Shown here: in pieces, positions 32,213 through 38,191 of the stretch
How the letters are laid out: every line of letters begins with the position of its first letter
How positions within the stretch are numbered: the first letter of the stretch is position 1
Source of the DNA: a candidate division Zixibacteria bacterium SM23_81
GTDB taxonomy: Bacteria > SM23-81
Assembly: GCA_001304015.1 (NCBI GenBank)
Contig: LJUY01000019.1
Coordinates: 1 to 38,191 of the forward strand
Direction: 5' to 3'
DNA length: 38,191 nt
Made by a program: the position numbers and the translations under genes
Notes under the pieces: model-generated
The model's input: the letters and a program-made list of their open reading frames with translations, nothing else
Database searches by the model: none
Told to the model about the DNA's origin: nothing

Positions 32213-33272
32213 GACCATTCTCTCCCATGGCATGGATCGCGGGCTCAATTTCCCCCGACCCATCCTGCTTCAGAGAAAACCCTCCGGAGGAAACCTGGGC
32301 CTCCAGGGACTGAATTTGCCGGATAGAGAGTTGCTCTTTCCATAGAAAAAAGAAGCCCAAACCTGTCAAGGGAACATACCACAGAGCGTGCAAGACGACA
32401 GAAAAGCTGAAGGCCTGGCTCTTGTCTATGGCGAAAACGGACAAGCAGACCCAGCAAAGATAATGGTATGGACCCACATATCCAGGTGAGGAGGGAATTA
32501 ATGCTCCCAGATTGACCACTGCCAATAGCAGCAACCTGGCCGAGAAGGGAACCTCTATTTCGAAAGCCAGAAGGGTATAATGAAGAGCCACCGCCCACAT
32601 CGACCACACAGCCAGGGATAGGAGGGTAATCCAGAGAAACCCTCTGCCCGTTTTGACAATGACCAGGCCCTCCACAAAGGCGTTGACTCGCTCCATCATC
32701 TTCTCTTTTCTCGCCGGTGACAGAAAGGAGAGCGATCTGTTGAAGAAACTGAGAACCATTTCCTTTCGAAAATGAACGAAGATCAGAATGATCACAAAGA
32801 CAACGAAGATCACGCCAGCAAGGATGCTCATTCTCTCCACACTCTTGGGCAAAGAGAAGAAAAGACCCACGATGAGCGCTGAGAGCAGCAGGGCTGCAAA
32901 ATCAGAAAGGCGCTCCAGCACGATGGTGGCCAAGGAGAGGCTCTTGCGAATGCCCGTCTTCTTGGCTAAAAAGTAAGCTCTGATCACTTCCCCCAACCGT
33001 GCCGGCAAAACATTGTTGGCCATAAAGCCAATGCTCAAAAGGGAGAAAACCTGGGGCAAGGCGATCTCCTTGATGGGACGAAGGATATACCTCCATCTCA
33101 CCGCCCGAATGGCAAAGCTGACCAGAAAGACGCACATGGCCCAGAGGAGAACGGGCACATGAACCTGGCCCAGGGACCGACGGATCTCGATGAACTGTAC
33201 ATTTCTCAGGGCCAGATATAGAAACAGAACGCTGATGACCAGGCCCAACCATAACGTTAGCTTTTTTTTCAC
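32148..33272 (-). CDS. Flippase-like UPF0104 / lysylphosphatidylglycerol synthase TM-domain protein
   Basis: A 374-residue protein with about eight membrane helices and the PF03706 pattern. Visible segments are AIRAVRWRYILRPI (about 55-68), LLSIGFMANNVLPARLGEVIRAYFLAKKTGI (about 78-108), TIVLERLSDFAALLL and a late LGALIPSSPGYVGPYHYLCW (about 254-273). The family's membrane domain is proposed to flip lipids or lipid-linked sugars; the lysyl-transferase domain is absent. The C-terminal 50 residues are polar and of unknown role. GTG start. Its 3' end overlaps the GT2 gene by about 65 bases. Confidence 0.87.
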   Translation of the reverse strand: MKKKLTLWLGLVISVLFLYLALRNVQFIEIRRSLGQVHVPVLLWAMCVFLVSFAIRAVRWRYILRPIKEIALPQVFSLLSIGFMANNVLPARLGEVIRAYFLAKKTGIRKSLSLATIVLERLSDFAALLLSALIVGLFFSLPKSVERMSILAGVIFVVFVIILIFVHFRKEMVLSFFNRSLSFLSPARKEKMMERVNAFVEGLVIVKTGRGFLWITLLSLAVWSMWAVALHYTLLAFEIEVPFSARLLLLAVVNLGALIPSSPGYVGPYHYLCWVCLSVFAIDKSQAFSFSVVLHALWYVPLTGLGFFFLWKEQLSIRQIQSLEAQVSSGGFSLKQDGSGEIEPAIHAMGENGHESNQFPKDLDGGVHPRSTVQ

Positions 33273-33327
33273 CTTAACCCGCCTTCTGGTTCATGTCCCC
33301 AAAAGCCCCTTGGGTGGGCGAATATGA

Positions 33328-34989
33328 TCATCGCTGGTCATATCCACCTTCCTCCTTTTGAGAGAGGCCCTCCGCTTTCAAGACCCATGTCTTGGGATTA
33401 TCCAGGCCATACACCGCACGAAATTTATCTTTATGGCTTATGACTGCAGGCAGCAAGTATCTCAACGTGGTGCTCGTCCAAGTGAAGCCGTCTAGAATTA
33501 CATAGTTCACCTTGTTGTTTGCCATAAAAGTGATCATCTCCTCTGTGTCCGCCGTATATGGGTAATTTAAGGCCTGCCTACGGGCCCTGAGGTAGAACAG
33601 ACCGGGCTTTCGAGCCACAAAGACGCTTCCCTCGGGGGTATGCTCTCGACACCACTCGGCGACGAGAAAATAGTTCTGCCACTCTGGGGAATATCGGCGA
33701 GGGCGCCCAGAGGCCCAGGCCAGAGCCGAAAGGCTGGAAACCATCATGACGATGAAGACAAGCCAAATGAGGAGTCTGCCCACCACAGGTGTGAGCCGCG
33801 TCACAATACTTCCGGCCACGCCCCGTAACCCCACAAGGAAATAGTAGATCAAAAAAGGCAGCACGGGGATCAGGGGCCGCATCCCGGCCCACATCTGAGG
33901 CCACACCACCAGGACTCCCAGTAAGAAAAAGGTGTATAGCTCTATAAAAGCAATGGATCTACGAACTTTAAAGATAAAACCCAGCAGAGCTATTACAGTC
34001 ACCATCACTCCCAGAACGGGAAGCATCCCAGAGAAACCCCTATGGCCCGCCGTTGGGGACAGGGATGGGAACAGAGCTTGGGGAATCACAAAAACTCCAT
34101 ACGTCTTGAGGCCGCTGGCCATACGAGCCAGTATGTCACCAACTGTCACTTTGCCCAGAGCCGGGTTGTAGGAATTCTTCAGCAGGAAATGGTCTATGTA
34201 GCCTGGACCCTCAGCAAACGCTTGATTCCTGAGAGCCCAGGGGATGACCAGACAAAGGATAGCCAATCCAGACAAGAGAGCCAATCGATACCGCTTTTTC
34301 AGAGCCAAAGAGGCAAGCAAAGCCATCAACAGGACCACCCCAATAGACCGGATGTGATAGGAGACAACCAAAATAAGCACGGAGAGCCCGAACAGTATCT
34401 TTTCCCTCCGGGTCATACCAGTGTCTGCTGACCTCAAAGAACGCTGCAGGAGGAAAATGCCTAACAAGGAGAAGAACAGGAAAGGAATCTCTGTCATCAC
34501 CATGTGGCCGAAATCCAGCAGGTTTAGGTTGATGGCCGACAGGGCGGCAACGCCTAGCGCCAGCAGGATACTTTCTGCCCTGTCTCTGATCACCAACAAA
34601 AGAAGGGGCAGAGAGAGGAGGAACAATATGGTGGAGAGAAGTTTTAGCGGGAGGTAGTTGTAAGGGAACAAGGCCAGAAAGGGCGACAGCATCAATGGGT
34701 AACCTGGAGGCACCATGGTGTGCGGCGACACTCCCGGTCTGTGGACGACCCTGTGTCCTGTACCCTGAGCCCAGGACATTCCCAGGGAGATGTACAGGGC
34801 GTTGTCACCGTTGGTGTCCAGATTGGTGTCAAAGACCAGGAGGCTACAGAGCCCCCCCAGGAAGATCAAGCCCAGAGAAACCCACCATATGTGCCTTTCC
34901 AGAAAATTGCTCAGTTTGTCAGCCAGCGATGATCTGCTCGGCACGGGTGTCGACACTCCGGGTTTTCGCTTTCGCTTTCTTCTACTCAT
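33328..34989 (-). CDS. GT-C family membrane glycosyltransferase (GT39/ArnT-like)
   Basis: A 553-residue polytopic protein with a basic N-terminal tail, about 11-12 helices and a soluble C-terminal domain of about 110 residues. The first external loop after helix 1 has acidic residues in TNLDTNGDNALYISLGMSWAQG (about 55-76) and then VPPGYPLMLSPFLALFP, a GT-C hallmark also seen in ArnT/PMT-type enzymes. Such proteins use polyprenyl-phosphate sugars on the outer face of the inner membrane, which fits the two synthases nearby. AAGG lies three bases before the ATG. The acceptor is unknown. Confidence 0.8.
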   Translation of the reverse strand: MSRRKRKRKPGVSTPVPSRSSLADKLSNFLERHIWWVSLGLIFLGGLCSLLVFDTNLDTNGDNALYISLGMSWAQGTGHRVVHRPGVSPHTMVPPGYPLMLSPFLALFPYNYLPLKLLSTILFLLSLPLLLLVIRDRAESILLALGVAALSAINLNLLDFGHMVMTEIPFLFFSLLGIFLLQRSLRSADTGMTRREKILFGLSVLILVVSYHIRSIGVVLLMALLASLALKKRYRLALLSGLAILCLVIPWALRNQAFAEGPGYIDHFLLKNSYNPALGKVTVGDILARMASGLKTYGVFVIPQALFPSLSPTAGHRGFSGMLPVLGVMVTVIALLGFIFKVRRSIAFIELYTFFLLGVLVVWPQMWAGMRPLIPVLPFLIYYFLVGLRGVAGSIVTRLTPVVGRLLIWLVFIVMMVSSLSALAWASGRPRRYSPEWQNYFLVAEWCREHTPEGSVFVARKPGLFYLRARRQALNYPYTADTEEMITFMANNKVNYVILDGFTWTSTTLRYLLPAVISHKDKFRAVYGLDNPKTWVLKAEGLSQKEEGGYDQR

Positions 34990-35066
34990 AAACCTTCTCT
35001 AAGCCTTTTATTGTCAGACACTTAGATAGTTGCTCCGCCGTGCCCACGGATCCGGAGTTCCGATCT

Positions 35067-36053
35067 TCAACTGTGGGCTAGACGCCCCAGGGACTTAGCC
35101 CCCTTCAGCAGGTAGAAAATCCCCCCCACCAGGCTGGCCAGCAAGCTCAATCCATAGATGAGAAGCGACAGGGTCAAAGCCTCAGAACCGCTATGGCCGA
35201 TCTTGGAGAGAAGAAAGACATAGCCCGTCTCTCGCACACCGACGCCGTTGATAGAAATGGGCACCAGGCTGATGATAACCGTCACAGGGACGCAGAGCAT
35301 GAAGTAGCGGAGAGAAATCCCCAGATCCAGGGAAAAACCCACCAGATAGCTGAAGATCACGATCATGAGCTGATAGGCGATGGAGATGAGGAAAACCAGG
35401 ATCAGGACCCCCTTCTGCCTCTGGTAGAGAGCTAAAGCCTGATATAATCTCAACAGCTTCTGGCCTAAGCCCCACAAGGATACCTTTCGGGCTAGCAGCT
35501 CCAGGAACTTGAGGGTGCGCCGGTTGAAAAAAAGGATCAGCAGAAGAACAATAACTGCACCGAAACCCAGAGCTAACGCTCGGATGTATGCATCGGCTAC
35601 TTGGTGAACTACCAGCGTCACGGCTAGAATGGCCAGCGCTGCTACAGCTAGCATGCCCAGCAATCTCTCCACCAGCACCGAGGCAGCAGAGATGGCCCTC
35701 TTCCCGCTGTTCTGTCCCGCCCCAAGGGCTCGATAGATATCACCTCCGATGCTAGTGGGCAAAAAGTTGTTGAAGAAAAATCCGATGAAATATAGGGATA
35801 ACACCTGACCGAAAGGAAGGGCTGCCTGCTGGGACATCAACAGCAGCTTCCAGCGCCAGGAGATCAAGACGATGGTCGAGGAGTAAACAAGCAGGGCTAG
35901 CAGTAACATGACTATATCGGCAGATTGGGCCACCAGGAAAATCTCGGAGAGCCCCGCTTTGTAAATCAAGAAGACCAGCAGGCCGACGCTAACCAGAATC
36001 TTGAAGGCTCTGAAGAGGACTTTTCCCATGAATTTCCTCGCAGTAGTTCTCAT
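35067..36053 (-). CDS. Flippase-like UPF0104 / lysylphosphatidylglycerol synthase TM-domain protein
   Basis: A 328-residue membrane protein, second PF03706 member in the window. Landmarks are LISWRWKLLLMSQQAALPFGQVLSLYFIGFFFNNFLPTSIGGDIYRALGAG (about 63-113), SVLVERLLGMLAVAAL and SLVPISINGVGVRETGYVFLL (about 261-281). It matches the membrane domain of MprF-like proteins without a synthase domain. The ATG overlaps the GT9 gene stop by four bases. It shares the family pattern but little obvious identity with the paralogue at 32148, so the two probably handle different lipids or arose from an old duplication. Confidence 0.87.
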   Translation of the reverse strand: MRTTARKFMGKVLFRAFKILVSVGLLVFLIYKAGLSEIFLVAQSADIVMLLLALLVYSSTIVLISWRWKLLLMSQQAALPFGQVLSLYFIGFFFNNFLPTSIGGDIYRALGAGQNSGKRAISAASVLVERLLGMLAVAALAILAVTLVVHQVADAYIRALALGFGAVIVLLLILFFNRRTLKFLELLARKVSLWGLGQKLLRLYQALALYQRQKGVLILVFLISIAYQLMIVIFSYLVGFSLDLGISLRYFMLCVPVTVIISLVPISINGVGVRETGYVFLLSKIGHSGSEALTLSLLIYGLSLLASLVGGIFYLLKGAKSLGRLAHS

Positions 36054-37189
36054 GACCCGCTTGGCTGCCCCACATCCCTCAACAGCTGTCTAACGGCATC
36101 GATGACCTGATTGATGCCAACTCCCTCGATGCAGGCAAAATCCCCTCGGGCACAGGTAAGAGGCTTGGCTGAGTAGTAAAAACAGGGGCTGCATGGCAGG
36201 TCTCGGCGCACAATCCGGTATTTAGTGCCAAAGGGGTAGACCCATTTCGGATTCGTGGGGCCGAAGATCACCACGCAGGGCACCTTCATGGCCGCTGCCG
36301 TGTGCATCAGCGCCGAATCGTTGCTGACGAACAGAGCACACCTCTCGATGAGGGCTGCCGTCTGTCTCATGGTAGTGTCCGAGACTACCAGCGCCGACTT
36401 GGACATCCCGGAGCGGATGTTCTCTTTCAGCTCCTGTTCGTCAGGGCCCCCGAAGATCAGGACTTGAGCTCCAAGCTGCTCCGTCAAGGCATCGCCGAGC
36501 TGGGCGAACTTCTCCTTGGCCCATCGTCTTTTGGCTTGGTTTTTAAACTCCGCTGTGCCGGCGTGGAAGCCTATAAGCAAGGCTCCTTCTAGCGGACGCT
36601 GGGCCAGCCAGCTGCGGGCAAAAGCTCGATCTTCCTCTGATAAGTACAGCTCCAAGGAGTATTGGCTCTCAACCTCTATGCATAGAAGCTGCAGCAAAGC
36701 GAGATTTTCCTCCACATTATGCCGTTGGTCATCTTCCCTGATGGTGCGTCCGTGGAGAATGTTCAGGCTGCTCAGGTCTCGATGGTGATAACGGTGACCA
36801 TATCTCTTTCTCGCTCCCGCCAACAGATGAACCAAGCTGTACTCAATGCGATTGGCAGGGTAGGCCATGATGGAGATGTCAAAATGCTGGCGGCGCAGAT
36901 TTAGGAGGAACTTGAACGACCGAAAAGCTCCCTCCTTGAGGAACTCCCAGAGGAGAACCTCGTCGACGTGAGGATTTTTCTCTAAGACCTCTTGGGAGCC
37001 TCTAAACATGACCAGAGCCCAAATCTGCGCATGGGGAAAACGCTCACGCAAGACCCTTAAAGCCGGAGTGAACAGCAAGGTATCCCCGATGCCTGGCAGG
37101 CACAGCACCAGAATTTTCCTGATATCCCTCCAATCGGCCGCGGAACCCTCCCTTTGCCCTCGCAAACAAAGAGCTCTCGGGAGACCCAC
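36050..37189 (-). CDS. GT9 (heptosyltransferase-family) glycosyltransferase
   Basis: A 379-residue GT-B enzyme of family 9, the family of ADP-heptose:LPS heptosyltransferases. Motifs are KILVLCLPGIGDTLLFTPALRVLRERFP (about 25-52), IGFHAGTAEFKNQAKRRWAKEKFAQLGDAL (about 213-242), VLIFGGPDEQEL and FVSNDSALMHTAAAMKVPCVVIFGPTNPKWVYPFG (about 297-331). A CSPCFYYSAKPLTCARGDFACIEGV segment with several cysteines lies near the end. GTG 37189 is chosen: AGGAGG stands six bases upstream and overlaps the DUF2723 stop, whereas ATG 37219 has no ribosome-binding site. Heptose specificity is not proven. Confidence 0.88.
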   Translation of the reverse strand: MGLPRALCLRGQREGSAADWRDIRKILVLCLPGIGDTLLFTPALRVLRERFPHAQIWALVMFRGSQEVLEKNPHVDEVLLWEFLKEGAFRSFKFLLNLRRQHFDISIMAYPANRIEYSLVHLLAGARKRYGHRYHHRDLSSLNILHGRTIREDDQRHNVEENLALLQLLCIEVESQYSLELYLSEEDRAFARSWLAQRPLEGALLIGFHAGTAEFKNQAKRRWAKEKFAQLGDALTEQLGAQVLIFGGPDEQELKENIRSGMSKSALVVSDTTMRQTAALIERCALFVSNDSALMHTAAAMKVPCVVIFGPTNPKWVYPFGTKYRIVRRDLPCSPCFYYSAKPLTCARGDFACIEGVGINQVIDAVRQLLRDVGQPSGS

Positions 37190-37191
37190 TG

Positions 37192-38191
37192 CTATCCTCC
37201 TCTTTGGGGACCGGACCATCCCAGCAGCATTCTCGCAGCAGTGGTATCACTTGGGTGCCGGGACAGCCAGTGGCTGAGTAGATCTTTGGCCCTCGCGGTG
37301 TTACCCTGAGATTCATAGAGCTCGGCCAGCTCCAAAACCACGGGGCGGGAGTCAGAATTGAGCTGATAAGCCTTCTCATAGTGAACCAGGGCCTGGCCTC
37401 CCTCACTTAGGAGATGATAGACGGAACCCAGCATGTGATGGAGCATGAAAAATTCGGGATTGTGGCTAATGCCCTTCCTCAATTCTCTCTCGGCGGAGCG
37501 ATAATCACCTGATCGGACATAGAGATCGGCCATGAAGGCATAAGGACGCCAGTCACCCGTTAAAACCTCAACGGCGCGTTGAAGTTGTAGCATAGCCTCT
37601 TCTCTTTGACCGCGTCTGTTATAGGCATCGGCCAAAGAGATGAAAGCCGAGGAGAGATTATGCAGCAATCGGCGCGTGTTCTCCGAATGATACATGGTGG
37701 TATCGGCCATCCCGCGATAACGATAGACCTCCCAAAGGTTTTCGCGGGTTTTAGCGATATTCACCAGATCAGGTTTTTTCTCGGGCGTCACACGATAGAC
37801 CATGGCCTCCATGTGGAGATAGCCACTTAGGGGCGGCCTGTTCCCGGGAGGTACAGTCACAGCGAAGTATATCGGACGCTCCCAGTTGTTGGCTGTGATG
37901 ATTTCTTGAATCATTTGGTCTTGAACCCGAAGGATGGTTCCATTTTTCAGACGCACGGGTATCAGCCGATCTATCTGATAATGGGAAAGCTCCATGGGCA
38001 CTTTGGGCTCCATATCTTTAAGCTGTTTGATGTACCAGCTGGTGTTGAGCAGGCTCAGATTAACCACCCGCACATCCTTACGAACTCCCTCCACCTCCTG
38101 CAAAAACCACAACGGAAAGGTATCATTATCACCATTGGTAAACAAGATTCCGTTCTGATCACACGAATTCAAGATGTTATACCCATAATCA
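37192..38191 (-). CDS. DUF2723 protein with C-terminal TPR repeats (5' end outside window)
   Basis: The frame enters from the right edge with residues DYGYNILNSCDQN; the first 333 residues shown here are the soluble C-terminal part. The segment ILFTNGDNDTFPLWFLQEVEGVRKDVRVVNLSLLNTSWYIKQL is characteristic of DUF2723 proteins, which have an N-terminal multi-helix GT-C/protein O-mannosyltransferase-like domain (not in this window). Past about residue 165 of the visible part come tetratricopeptide-like helical repeats (AFISLADAYNRRGQREEAMLQLQRAV and at least three more units). Stop TAG at 37192-37194 lies within the ribosome-binding site of the GT9 gene. An apparent start at 38172 is internal. 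Confidence 0.88.
   Translation of the reverse strand, partial: DYGYNILNSCDQNGILFTNGDNDTFPLWFLQEVEGVRKDVRVVNLSLLNTSWYIKQLKDMEPKVPMELSHYQIDRLIPVRLKNGTILRVQDQMIQEIITANNWERPIYFAVTVPPGNRPPLSGYLHMEAMVYRVTPEKKPDLVNIAKTRENLWEVYRYRGMADTTMYHSENTRRLLHNLSSAFISLADAYNRRGQREEAMLQLQRAVEVLTGDWRPYAFMADLYVRSGDYRSAERELRKGISHNPEFFMLHHMLGSVYHLLSEGGQALVHYEKAYQLNSDSRPVVLELAELYESQGNTARAKDLLSHWLSRHPSDTTAARMLLGWSGPQRGG

Overview
The window looks like chromosome from an uncultured, Gram-negative-type bacterium, a little over half G+C by eye. Evidence for a two-membrane, rod-shaped cell is a signal-peptide protein resembling an outer-membrane barrel, a prolipoprotein transferase, the rod-shape set mreC-mreD-mrdA-rodA, and a large polyprenyl-linked surface-glycan cluster with a heptosyltransferase-family enzyme. 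The adenosine-specific kinase, Clp1-type kinase, KptA, AmmeMemoRadiSam radical SAM enzyme, YfhO and DUF2723 proteins together recall candidate-phylum bacteria (perhaps near the FCB group), but I cannot assign a phylum from this sequence. No tRNA, rRNA, CRISPR array, insertion sequence or phage gene was seen.

Layout. (1) 1-609: start of a barrel-like exported protein on the minus strand and a divergent promoter pair. (2) 610-6311, plus strand: PlsC-like acyltransferase with adenosine-specific kinase; malic enzyme; a 300-nt degenerate heptanucleotide repeat tract; then a TPM / nucleotidyltransferase-like / LemA operon. A bidirectional terminator at 6343-6375 separates these from the minus-strand genes. 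(3) 6397-13622, minus strand: ten tightly packed genes (comF, TIGR04076, DUF488, AIR-synthase-like, AmrS radical SAM, frameshifted kptA, DUF72, DUF2268 protease, Clp1-type polynucleotide kinase, Nudix), most overlapping or a few bases apart. (4) 13735-20048, minus strand: accA, a 54-residue zinc-ribbon protein, mreC, mreD, mrdA, rodA, lgt. (5) 20023-38191, minus strand: cell-surface glycan genes. These are a DUF2723 protein, a GT9 enzyme, two flippase-like UPF0104 proteins, a GT-C enzyme, GT2 and GT4 enzymes, a Wzx-like flippase, a low-GC methyltransferase, a YfhO protein, RmlD, a DPM-type synthase and a GT2/sugar-transferase fusion.

How the genes fit together. Region 5 can charge polyprenyl phosphate with sugars (two DPM/GtrB-type synthases), flip lipid-linked products (Wzx) and transfer sugars outside the membrane (three GT-C-like proteins). 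Region 4 builds the lateral wall, makes malonyl-CoA for lipids and lipidates lipoproteins. Region 3 is the most unusual: it joins two RNA-end enzymes (Clp1-type 5'-kinase and KptA 2'-phosphotransferase) with several uncharacterised enzymes in one apparent transcript. The strongest non-coding oddity is the heptamer-phased tract at 3721-4014, which keeps register for 42 units while its words drift. The strongest protein-level oddities are the kptA frameshift and a sugar-transferase domain whose catalytic Asp-Glu pair reads Asp-Lys.
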